From Bacteroidota bacterium (lineage in GTDB: Bacteria > Bacteroidota > Bacteroidia > Flavobacteriales > Flavobacteriaceae): 64,000 bases of DNA. The stretch is taken from assembly GCA_027592025.1 (NCBI GenBank), contig JAQCIQ010000002.1:62001-126000 (forward strand), written 5' to 3'. Position numbers and translations under genes: made by a program. Positions 55,662 to 64,000 of the stretch are shown piece by piece; the stretch's first letter is position 1, and every line of letters begins with the position of its first letter. Below the pieces are notes generated by a model. It was not told the DNA's origin. It saw only the letters and a program-made list of their open reading frames with translations, and ran no database searches.

Positions 55662-55691
55662 CAAATTTAAGAATTAAAAGCGCCAACTCAA
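55662..55691 (-). promoter_or_regulatory. Two-part Bacteroidetes promoter for mdh
   Basis: On the minus strand TTG (55691–55689), 19 bases, then TAAATTTG (55669–55662). The mdh ATG follows 34 bases later. Confidence 0.7.
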
Positions 55692-55699
55692 GCTTAAAT

Positions 55700-56749
55700 T
55701 TATCTAAAACTAAATGCAATTCCAGCAGTCAATGTATTGTATTCTTGAATAGTGTAGTCGGCAAAAATTTTAAAAAATGCTAGATTTAATCTCGCTCCAA
55801 GAGTTGATCTGATACCACTTTGAGAAAATTCAAGCGCTAAAGGATCACTTATTTGTTCTTGAACTGTTCCGACTACCATTCCGTTGTTGTCAGTGATGTC
55901 ATAATTGAGGGTGTAATCGCCATTCAAATTCAACTTAGAGTTCCCATTATTATAACCGACAGATCCGTACAATGAAAGAAAGGTAAAATCAATAGAGGCC
56001 AAAGCTTGAACAGTAAAAGCGTTTAAGTTGAACGTTGCCTGACCATTTGGAACCACTACATCTGAACCAGGTTGTGAACTAAAAACATGTTCACTGTTCA
56101 AACTGGTATATCCTCCAAAAACAGAAATGTGCAATGGTAGCACCATACTTGCTGGAATAATATGCGTAGTGATTTCGTGTTGCAGCCCAACTCCAAACAT
56201 GCTAACAGAGGTGCTGTTGTCATAAGTTTGTTTTGGTAGCAGTCTGAGTTTAACATCAGTATTTAAAACGGGAATGCCGAGCCCAACTTGAACCATTGGC
56301 AATGGAACTCCATTCATTGGCAAGTCACCAGCTACACCTCCAGGTAAATCAAAACTTCCCACCTTGTAATTTCCGGAATCATCGGGAATACTGACATCTA
56401 TTGTGGTAGACTTATCGGATTCTCCCATGACTGTTTCTAGTCGGGTTTCCCCATTTCGCGTAGTCAAATAGGAATAATCAGAAGGTTTGAAATCGAAGTA
56501 CTTACCAGAATCGGGCACCAGAGAAAGGTTTGCGGCTATAGTAATGTCAAATCCAAAAGATTTATGAATTTTAGCACTGCTGTACCAGCCTGCATTCATG
56601 TCGCTCATCATTGCCTGCATGGCAGGATTCAGGTAGTTTTGAGTGAGTAAACTGGCATCTGATGAGGCCAATGCTAAGCTACCCAAATTTTGAGCGATTA
56701 GGATGTTACAAAACAAAATTACCGTTAAGGAAAGAAGATATTGTTTCAT
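55700..56749 (-). CDS. DUF6588-family outer-membrane protein
   Basis: A 349-residue secreted protein, signal peptide to LIAQ. Then ASSDASLLTQNYLNPAMQAM and a conserved MNAGWYSSAKIHKSFGFDITI (two parts shown), followed by repeated amphipathic beta-strands to the final AGIAFSFR, typical of barrel proteins that end in an aromatic. DUF6588 has no assigned function. It lies 35 bases after gyrB and may be partly co-transcribed with it. Confidence 0.85.
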   Translation of the reverse strand: MKQYLLSLTVILFCNILIAQNLGSLALASSDASLLTQNYLNPAMQAMMSDMNAGWYSSAKIHKSFGFDITIAANLSLVPDSGKYFDFKPSDYSYLTTRNGETRLETVMGESDKSTTIDVSIPDDSGNYKVGSFDLPGGVAGDLPMNGVPLPMVQVGLGIPVLNTDVKLRLLPKQTYDNSTSVSMFGVGLQHEITTHIIPASMVLPLHISVFGGYTSLNSEHVFSSQPGSDVVVPNGQATFNLNAFTVQALASIDFTFLSLYGSVGYNNGNSKLNLNGDYTLNYDITDNNGMVVGTVQEQISDPLALEFSQSGIRSTLGARLNLAFFKIFADYTIQEYNTLTAGIAFSFR

Positions 56750-56784
56750 TTTGGGCGTGGGGTTAAGTGCTCAAAAATAAAAAA

Positions 56785-58737
<1,953 letters not shown>

Positions 58738-58762
58738 TTAAAATCAGTGGATGCTATACAAC

Positions 58763-58794
58763 AAAAAATGACGCTTTAAAGGCATCATTTTTTT
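58763..58794 (-). terminator. Long A/T-stem hairpin between queE and gyrB
   Basis: On the minus strand AAAAAATGATGC pairs with GCGTCATTTTTT (one G·T pair) over a seven-base loop. It may end queE, but it also lies within the region transcribed from the -7 box at 58802–58809, so it could be a leader hairpin of gyrB. Confidence 0.7.
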
Positions 58795-58801
58795 GTTTCA
58801 T

Positions 58802-58809
58802 CAAATATA
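58802..58809 (-). promoter_or_regulatory. Bacteroidetes -7 box TATATTTG upstream of gyrB
   Basis: A perfect TAnnTTTG box on the minus strand, 76 bases before the gyrB ATG. No TTG at the normal -33 distance. Confidence 0.4.
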
Positions 58810-58892
58810 CTAAACTTAGGCCAGTCCTAGAAGAACTGACTATTCAACTCGACAGAAGTTATCAACAATTTAGTGTAGAAAACCTTTTGCTT

Positions 58893-59522
58893 TTACGGTA
58901 TGTTCAGATACTTATGCGTCTGGAGAGAAACGGCCCATTTGGGATGTTGCATAACATAGTCAACTATAAGCGGAATGACCTTGTCTCGTCGACTCCATTC
59001 GGGCTGCAAATAGAGTTTGCAACCTAATGATACTAAATCAGCATGTTGTTCCGCAAATACGAAATCGCTATTATTATAAATAATGACTTTGAGCTCATTG
59101 GCTTTCTCATAAACCTCAGATAATGGGAGTTTATTTTTCTTTGGAGAAAGACACACCCAGTCCCATTCACCCGTTAGGGGATACGCCCCAGAAGTTTCGA
59201 GGTGCACTTGCGCGCCTTTCGAGCGAAGTTGTTCGGTCAGCGGCTGCATTGGCCACATGAGAGGCTCTCCTCCTGTCACCACGACCGTCTTTGAATAAGC
59301 CAAAGCGTTGTTGACCATGACTTCAATGGCGGTTGGGGGATGTAAAGCAGCATTCCAACTTTCCTTCACGTCACACCAGTGACATCCGACATCACAACCA
59401 CCGATTCTAACAAAATAGGCTGCAGTTCCTTTGTGATATCCTTCACCTTGTATGGTATAAAAGGCTTCCATTAACGGCAACATCAAGCCCTCACTAGTCA
59501 TTTCTTCATTGGTCCGAATCAT
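58893..59522 (-). CDS. queE: 7-carboxy-7-deazaguanine synthase
   Basis: QueE is a radical-SAM enzyme making the 7-deazaguanine core of queuosine. The 209 residues show MEAFYTIQGEGYHKGTAAYF and the cluster cysteines CDVGCHWCD (C-x3-C-x2-C), then VVVTGGEPLMWP. The ATG at 59522 lies four bases after a perfect -7 box, so the message would be almost leaderless; the ATG at 59501 (MTSEG) is an alternative start. A further ATG at 59546 is upstream of the box. Confidence 0.95.
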   Translation of the reverse strand: MIRTNEEMTSEGLMLPLMEAFYTIQGEGYHKGTAAYFVRIGGCDVGCHWCDVKESWNAALHPPTAIEVMVNNALAYSKTVVVTGGEPLMWPMQPLTEQLRSKGAQVHLETSGAYPLTGEWDWVCLSPKKNKLPLSEVYEKANELKVIIYNNSDFVFAEQHADLVSLGCKLYLQPEWSRRDKVIPLIVDYVMQHPKWAVSLQTHKYLNIP

Positions 59523-59526
59523 GATG

Positions 59527-59559
59527 CAAATATAAGACTTGCCCATGCCATTATTTCAA
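59527..59559 (-). promoter_or_regulatory. Two-part Bacteroidetes promoter for queE
   Basis: On the minus strand a TTG (59559–59557), 22 bases, then TATATTTG (59534–59527). The predicted transcript start falls at or next to the queE ATG at 59522. Confidence 0.65.
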
Positions 59560-59624
59560 AAATCAAACAAACATTAAAAGATTGGTCATTTGTCAAGAAA
59601 CATTAGCTTTGCCCTTCATTCGCC

Positions 59625-60467
59625 ATGGCCAATAAAAAAACATCCACTCTACTTATTAAGGTCATCGGGCAACTTTTGAACGTTTTGGCTATTTTCAGTC
59701 CTAATAGGGCAGCTAAAATTGCTGTTGATATTTTTTCAAAACCGCAAAAAGGCAAGTTGTCTTCTGATCAAAATTCGTTTCTGTCTTCTGCAAAAATCAC
59801 CATCCTTAACTTTCAAGGGACTGATATCATGACCTATTATTGGCCTGCGGCTAATGGTTGTGTTTTGTTGGCGCACGGCTGGGAAAGCAATTCCCTCAGA
59901 TGGGAAAAGTTGATCGCAAGTCTGCAAGAAAAAAATATAGGAGCAGTAGCATTAGATGCCCCTGCTCATGGCGCCTCAGGAGGATCCTCTTTTCAAGCCG
60001 TTCTATATGCCAATTTCATCAATGTTGCAGCTCAGCACTTCCAGGCCGATTCGATGGTCGGACATTCTGTAGGAGGAATGGCATGTGCGTTTTCAACCCA
60101 ATACCTCAAGTCATCTAAGATGAACAAATTGATTTTACTTGGAGCTCCAAATAATTTTACGGGAGTTTTAGAACGGTACAGCAATTTGCTGGGGTACAGC
60201 AGCAGGCTGAGAACAGCCATAAATTTGGAGGTATTTAAACGATTTGGGTCTCCTCCTGAATTTTTTGCCACTGAAAAATATTTGAATAATCCAGAGTTAT
60301 CTACTTTGATCATTCACGACATCAACGACAAAATAATACCCTTTACTGACGCCGAAGAAATCAAGACGAATGGCAGGAATGTCAAACTTATTGCCACAGA
60401 AGGTTTTGGTCATGGTCTTAAACATCCCGAAGTAGTTTCGGAGATAGTAAACTATATTTGCAATTGA
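59625..60467 (+). CDS. Alpha/beta-hydrolase
   Basis: A 280-residue alpha/beta-hydrolase. The N-terminus has a hydrophobic helix (residues 12–24) that may attach it to the membrane. The fold shows LLAHGWESNSLRW, LDAPAHGASGG, the nucleophile elbow MVGHSVGGMACAF and the catalytic histidine in GFGHGLKHPE. A substrate is not predictable. It is two bases upstream of rluF. Confidence 0.85.
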   Translation: MANKKTSTLLIKVIGQLLNVLAIFSPNRAAKIAVDIFSKPQKGKLSSDQNSFLSSAKITILNFQGTDIMTYYWPAANGCVLLAHGWESNSLRWEKLIASLQEKNIGAVALDAPAHGASGGSSFQAVLYANFINVAAQHFQADSMVGHSVGGMACAFSTQYLKSSKMNKLILLGAPNNFTGVLERYSNLLGYSSRLRTAINLEVFKRFGSPPEFFATEKYLNNPELSTLIIHDINDKIIPFTDAEEIKTNGRNVKLIATEGFGHGLKHPEVVSEIVNYICN

Positions 60468-60468
60468 T

Positions 60469-61206
60469 ATGGACGATAACAGGGCAATTCGCGTCAATAA
60501 ATTTCTTAGTGAGGCCGGATTTTGCTCCCGCCGCAAGGCCGATGAACTCATAGACGCAGGACAAGTTTTAATTAATGGACTACCGATTGAAAAAGGAACA
60601 CGCGTGTCTGAGGGCGATCGCGTTACAGTCAATGGACAGTTGGTAAAAAAGTCTGAGGAACAATTTGAATACTTAGCTTTTAACAAACCCGTAGGCATTG
60701 TTTGTACCACGGACACCAAAAGGGAAAAAGACAATATCATTGATTACCTGAACTATCACAAACGCGTCTTTCCGATTGGAAGATTGGACAAGATGAGCGA
60801 GGGCTTGATTCTACTTACCAATGATGGAGATATTGTCAATAAGATTTTGAGGTCAAGTAACAATCACGAAAAAGAGTATTTGGTTACAGTGGATCAAAGC
60901 ATTTCTCAAACATTTGTCGATCGCATGTCAAAGGGTGTTCCTGTGCTTGACACCATGACCAAACCATGCAAAGTCACCAAAGTCAATCAGAATAACTTTA
61001 AAATTGTTCTAACACAAGGTCTTAACCGTCAGATCAGAAGGATGTGCGAGTACTTTAACTACGAAGTTATATCTCTAAAGCGCTTAAGAATCATGAACAT
61101 CGAATTAGACATGCCTATCGGTGAAATACGACATCTGAGACCCGATGAGATCGAACAACTCAAATCGTCTTTGAGCGATTCGAAGAAAACAGCAAGACAT
61201 CCTTAA
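60469..61206 (+). CDS. rluF: Pseudouridine synthase (RluF-type)
   Basis: A 23S rRNA pseudouridine synthase. An S4 RNA-binding domain at residues 5–60 (VNKFLSEAGFCSRRKADELI) precedes the catalytic domain, with the Asp in PIGRLDKMSEGLILLTNDGD and the LTQGLNRQIRRMCEYF segment. RluF/RluB-type, but the exact uridine is not certain. A TATATTTG box lies at 60453–60460, inside the preceding gene. Confidence 0.92.
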   Translation: MDDNRAIRVNKFLSEAGFCSRRKADELIDAGQVLINGLPIEKGTRVSEGDRVTVNGQLVKKSEEQFEYLAFNKPVGIVCTTDTKREKDNIIDYLNYHKRVFPIGRLDKMSEGLILLTNDGDIVNKILRSSNNHEKEYLVTVDQSISQTFVDRMSKGVPVLDTMTKPCKVTKVNQNNFKIVLTQGLNRQIRRMCEYFNYEVISLKRLRIMNIELDMPIGEIRHLRPDEIEQLKSSLSDSKKTARHP

Positions 61207-62081
61207 TTTTGTCTGCGCTTGCAAGCAATTAGCGTGTTTTTGAGTAGCATGGCTATGGTCATTGGACCCACTCCTCCTGGTACTGGAGTAATGTAACTGC
61301 TTTTTGGAGCAACATGTTCGAAATCAACATCACCTAAAATCTCGTAACCCTTTGGGTTTTGATCGCTTGGAACTCGGGTAATACCCACATCAATAATTAC
61401 AACCCCGTCCTTGACCATGTCCGCCTTCAAAAATTTGGGGATTCCCAAAGCCATGACAATTATATCGGCTTGTTGGGTAATGTTTGATAAATGCTTAGTA
61501 TGGGAATGCATCAAAGTCACTGTAGCATTTCCTGGATTGCCTTTTCTGCTGAGCAGAATACTCATTGGACGGCCGACGATTTGAGACCGTCCTACCACGA
61601 CGACGTGCTTGCCTTTGGTCTCTACCTTGTAGCGCTCGAGCAATTCCATGATGCCAAAGGGCGTTGCCGGAATAAAGGTATCCATTTCTAAAGCCATTTT
61701 GCCAAAATTTGATGGATGAAACCCGTCAACATCTTTCAACGGATCAATTGCCATTAATATTTTGTTTTCATCGATGTGTTTTGGCAGTGGTAGTTGGACA
61801 ATATAGCCGTCAATAGACCCATTGGCGTTGAGCAATTCAATCTGTTTGAGCAATTCGTCTTCAGAAATTGTGTTAGGCAGGTGTAATAAAGTGGACTCAA
61901 AGCCCACCTGTTGGCAAGAACGCACCTTGCTGCCAACATAGGTTAAACTTGCGCCATCCTCTCCCACCAAAACAGCGGCCAAATGCGGAACACTTTGTCC
62001 AGACAATTTCATCTGACTGACCTCCTCAGCAATTTCAAATTTCAAATTGCTGCTAGTTTTTCTGCCGTCAAGTAAAATCAT
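61203..62081 (-). CDS. folD: Bifunctional methylene-THF dehydrogenase/cyclohydrolase
   Basis: FolD interconverts methylene-, methenyl- and formyl-tetrahydrofolate. The 292 residues have YVGSKVRSCQQVGFES with the catalytic Lys, VQLPLPKHIDENK, VVVGRSQIVGRPMSILL and TPVPGGVGPMTIAMLL. It shares TTAA with the end of rluF. Confidence 0.97.
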   Translation of the reverse strand: MILLDGRKTSSNLKFEIAEEVSQMKLSGQSVPHLAAVLVGEDGASLTYVGSKVRSCQQVGFESTLLHLPNTISEDELLKQIELLNANGSIDGYIVQLPLPKHIDENKILMAIDPLKDVDGFHPSNFGKMALEMDTFIPATPFGIMELLERYKVETKGKHVVVVGRSQIVGRPMSILLSRKGNPGNATVTLMHSHTKHLSNITQQADIIVMALGIPKFLKADMVKDGVVIIDVGITRVPSDQNPKGYEILGDVDFEHVAPKSSYITPVPGGVGPMTIAMLLKNTLIACKRRQN

Positions 62082-62157
62082 TGGATATTATTTATACCGA
62101 CGAAGATAATCAATATTGGAACGTTCTTAAAAAGAGGGTGAAAAGGATTTCCCCAAA

Positions 62158-63054
62158 TTATTGTTTATAAATATTAGAAATTACCAAAACATGAGGGAAG
62201 GTAATGGCAGCCAAAAAAGAAAAGAAAATGGTAATGAAAACACTATCGTCATTTTTGAAGACAAAATACATCAGTGTCAAACCAAGAAGGGCCACTAGCC
62301 AATTTAAAAGTGATTCACGCACATAACTGAGAACAGTTTTAATATTGAGTTCACCGTGAAGATATTTGATTTGATCATTCAATGACGGTATGGCGTGCCA
62401 CAGAACAAAGTAAACCGCAAAACCCCATATCAAGGAGGCTGCTTTGAACAACAAAAAAAACAACAACAAATAGAATAACTCTTCTATAGACTTTTTCCTG
62501 ACATAATCCGAGTGAACCAAATAACTTCCCAAGGCAATGCTAATTACGCCAAAGAAAACCAAACCGTTCAGAAAGGTGTTTTGAGGCAAACTATATTTGG
62601 CGATGTGAAAGATCACTGCCGAAGTATCCTCGAAGTTGCAAAAAAACAATAACAATAAAATGGCCATTCCGTAGCAAAAAAAGAAAAAACGGACGGCCCA
62701 AGCATTGCCCTTTACCCTATTAGCCCAATGCTGCTCACCAAAATGATAGGCACTAAAAAGGACAAATGAGGTCAATGCCATCAAAGGCCATTTGTAAAAC
62801 AGAACTGCTGCTGTCAATATAACCAACAAATAAACCATTAAGACCAGCGTCATTTTTAATTTTTTATCCGACATGGCTTTATTGATTAAAATCAAGTCAT
62901 TCGAACCATGAAGTATCCCAACGCTTAAAATAAGAACATATCCAAAAACGTCCGCCAATTGAGGCGAAAAATTGATTGCAACCCACATAAACATGAATGT
63001 TGTGATCAAACTGAAATTGCGAGAAGTTGAATATTGTATTGTTGATTTTATCAA
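62158..63054 (-). CDS. blh: Brp/Blh-family beta-carotene 15,15'-dioxygenase
   Basis: An integral-membrane enzyme that cleaves beta-carotene to retinal for the rhodopsin. Up to 298 residues with about eight helices. Candidate iron-binding histidines are in GILHGSNDLI, LFSAYHFGEQHWANR, FVLWHAIPSLNDQI and TFPHVLVISNIY. It is divergent from the rhodopsin gene. The start is uncertain: TTG at 63054 keeps the whole first helix but lies only six bases after a perfect -7 box TAATTTTG; the first ATG is at 62994. Confidence 0.9.
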   Translation of the reverse strand: MIKSTIQYSTSRNFSLITTFMFMWVAINFSPQLADVFGYVLILSVGILHGSNDLILINKAMSDKKLKMTLVLMVYLLVILTAAVLFYKWPLMALTSFVLFSAYHFGEQHWANRVKGNAWAVRFFFFCYGMAILLLLFFCNFEDTSAVIFHIAKYSLPQNTFLNGLVFFGVISIALGSYLVHSDYVRKKSIEELFYLLLFFLLFKAASLIWGFAVYFVLWHAIPSLNDQIKYLHGELNIKTVLSYVRESLLNWLVALLGLTLMYFVFKNDDSVFITIFFSFLAAITFPHVLVISNIYKQ

Positions 63055-63059
63055 TTGAA

Positions 63060-63067
63060 CAAAATTA
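63060..63067 (-). promoter_or_regulatory. Bacteroidetes -7 box TAATTTTG for blh
   Basis: A perfect TAnnTTTG on the minus strand in the 87-base blh–rhodopsin gap. A TTG lies 15 bases upstream, slightly close. Confidence 0.5.
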
Positions 63068-63141
63068 TTTAAGAGAAAATATCAAATTATTTATTTAATT
63101 GTATAAATTTACTCAAACAAAAATCATTAAAAACAATTATT

Positions 63142-63885
63142 ATGGGATTTTTATCAAATTCAATTTTGTTGGCCGGGAGCATGCAAAAGCTAGGGGCAAC
63201 TGATTATGTAGACTTTACATTCTTTGTAGGATGTATGGCGATGATGGCAGCTTCTGCTTTCTTTTTCCTTTCAATGAGTAGCTTTGACAAAAAGTGGAGA
63301 ACTTCGATCCTGGTATCAGGTTTGATCACATTTATCGCAGCTGTACATTACTGGTACATGAGAGATTATTTTGGAGCATTTGACGAGTCTCCAACATTCT
63401 TCCGCTATGTAGATTGGGTGCTTACAGTGCCATTAATGTGTGTTGAGTTCTACTTAATTCTTAAAGTTGCTGGTGCGACTAAGTCACTAATGTGGCGCCT
63501 TATCGTATTGTCAGTGATTATGTTAGTCACAGGATATTGGGGTGAAGCTGTTGCTCCAGGTCAAGCTGCGCTATGGGGATTCATCTCAGGAGCGGCATAT
63601 TTTGTCATCGTGTATGACATCTGGTTAGGTAAGGCAAAGCAATTGGCCGTAGCTGCTGGAGGACATGTCCTAAAAGCGCACAAAATCCTTTGTTGGTTCG
63701 TTCTTGTTGGATGGGCTATTTATCCATTAGGTTACATGGCAGGAACTGGCGCAGGTCAGTGGTATGCTTTTGTTGGTGACCTTGGATTGAACATGGACAT
63801 CATTTACAACATTGGTGACGCGATCAACAAAATAGGTTTCGGACTAGTAGTTTACTCTTTAGCTGTAAGTTCTTCTGAAGCTTAA
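63142..63885 (+). CDS. Proteorhodopsin, light-driven proton pump (green-type)
   Basis: A 247-residue seven-helix rhodopsin that uses retinal to pump protons outward. Helix C reads FFRYVDWVLTVPLMCVEF: Asp-91 (Schiff-base proton acceptor), Thr-95 and Glu-102 (proton donor) form the D-T-E motif of proton pumps. Met-99 is the spectral-tuning position, where L or M gives green absorption. The retinal lysine is Lys-230 in DAINKIGFGL, and His-69 matches the histidine paired with the acceptor. Helix E has Gly-146 in ALWGFISGAAYF, at the site that opens the carotenoid fenestration in xanthorhodopsin. A terminator follows. Retinal comes from the divergent blh. Confidence 0.97.
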   Translation: MGFLSNSILLAGSMQKLGATDYVDFTFFVGCMAMMAASAFFFLSMSSFDKKWRTSILVSGLITFIAAVHYWYMRDYFGAFDESPTFFRYVDWVLTVPLMCVEFYLILKVAGATKSLMWRLIVLSVIMLVTGYWGEAVAPGQAALWGFISGAAYFVIVYDIWLGKAKQLAVAAGGHVLKAHKILCWFVLVGWAIYPLGYMAGTGAGQWYAFVGDLGLNMDIIYNIGDAINKIGFGLVVYSLAVSSSEA

Positions 63886-63908
63886 AAATTAAATTTTTTT
63901 GAAATTAA

Positions 63909-63937
63909 AGGCTGCACTCTAGTGTAGCCTTTTTTTT
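63909..63937 (+). terminator. Terminator after proteorhodopsin
   Basis: AGGCTGCACT pairs with AGTGTAGCCT (one G·T pair, tight TCTA loop) and runs into TTTTTTT. It separates the rhodopsin gene from convergent argS. Confidence 0.9.
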
Positions 63938-63948
63938 GCGCAATACTA

Positions 63949-64000
63949 TTACATTCGTTCAGGAGCCTCAATACCCAAAAGACCTAAAGCCCTTTTAATG
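63949..64000 (-). CDS. argS: Arginyl-tRNA synthetase, C-terminal end only
   Basis: Only the last 16 codons are in view: IKRALGLLGIEAPERM followed by TAA. This is the standard C-terminus of ArgS (LGLLGIEAPERM). Most of the gene lies beyond the window. Confidence 0.85.
   Translation of the reverse strand, partial: IKRALGLLGIEAPERM

Noticed and set aside
63142-63885. Sodium- or chloride-pumping rhodopsin
   Set aside because: Helix C has Asp-91/Thr-95/Glu-102, the proton-pump pattern, not N-D-Q or N-T-Q.

Overview
The window looks like a chromosome segment of a marine, phototrophic member of the Flavobacteriia (Bacteroidota). The evidence is the fused SecDF translocase, a type IX secretion adhesin paired with a PorP/SprF protein, DUF6089 and DUF6588 envelope proteins, the folK–deoxynucleoside kinase fusion, many TAnnTTTG promoter boxes in place of sigma-70 boxes, and a proteorhodopsin beside a Brp/Blh carotene oxygenase. 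The genome is compact: genes often abut or overlap, and several convergent pairs share only a four-base stop overlap.

Layout. 1–6569: end of etfA, a bifunctional-nuclease family gene, a CNT nucleoside transporter with a secreted N-terminal domain, thyA–folA, a VOC protein, fabD and lspA. 6566–14326: amidohydrolase, galE and a DegT aminotransferase on the minus strand, then kdtA and a membrane acyltransferase-like gene on the plus strand, a YiiX-like hydrolase, a small lipoprotein and alkB. 14327–17865: an AT-rich, gene-poor stretch with an orphan lipoprotein, two frameshifted gene remnants, a small unknown gene and a quinone reductase, ending at the 3' end of tRNA-Leu; it reads as a decayed island. 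17866–31767: tRNA-Leu, tRNA-Gly, mutS, an rRNA/tRNA methyltransferase, folK–dNK, a queuosine-precursor transporter, an OmpA-family protein, DUF2797, GH3, clpX–clpP–tig, an esterase and pdxJ.

31839–39803 is an envelope-biogenesis cluster: CBS protein, nadK, DUF6089, uppS, bamA, two Skp/OmpH chaperones and murI, making undecaprenyl carrier, the outer-membrane assembly machine, its chaperones and D-glutamate. 39800–48074 (minus) is an adhesin operon: a 152-residue secreted protein of unknown function, a 2,273-residue type B sorting-domain adhesin built from two repeat families, and a PorP/SprF partner. 48260–62081: folE, cysS, yidD, lgt, secDF, mdh, DUF6588, gyrB, queE, an alpha/beta hydrolase, rluF and folD.

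62158–63885 is the light-harvesting pair: blh (retinal from beta-carotene) divergent from a green-type D-T-E proton-pumping rhodopsin whose helix E carries a glycine at the position that, by eye alignment, opens the carotenoid-antenna fenestration in xanthorhodopsin. The window closes with the 3' end of argS. Five folate-pathway functions (thyA, folA, folK, folE, folD) are scattered through the window. No CRISPR array, insertion sequence or rRNA was seen.
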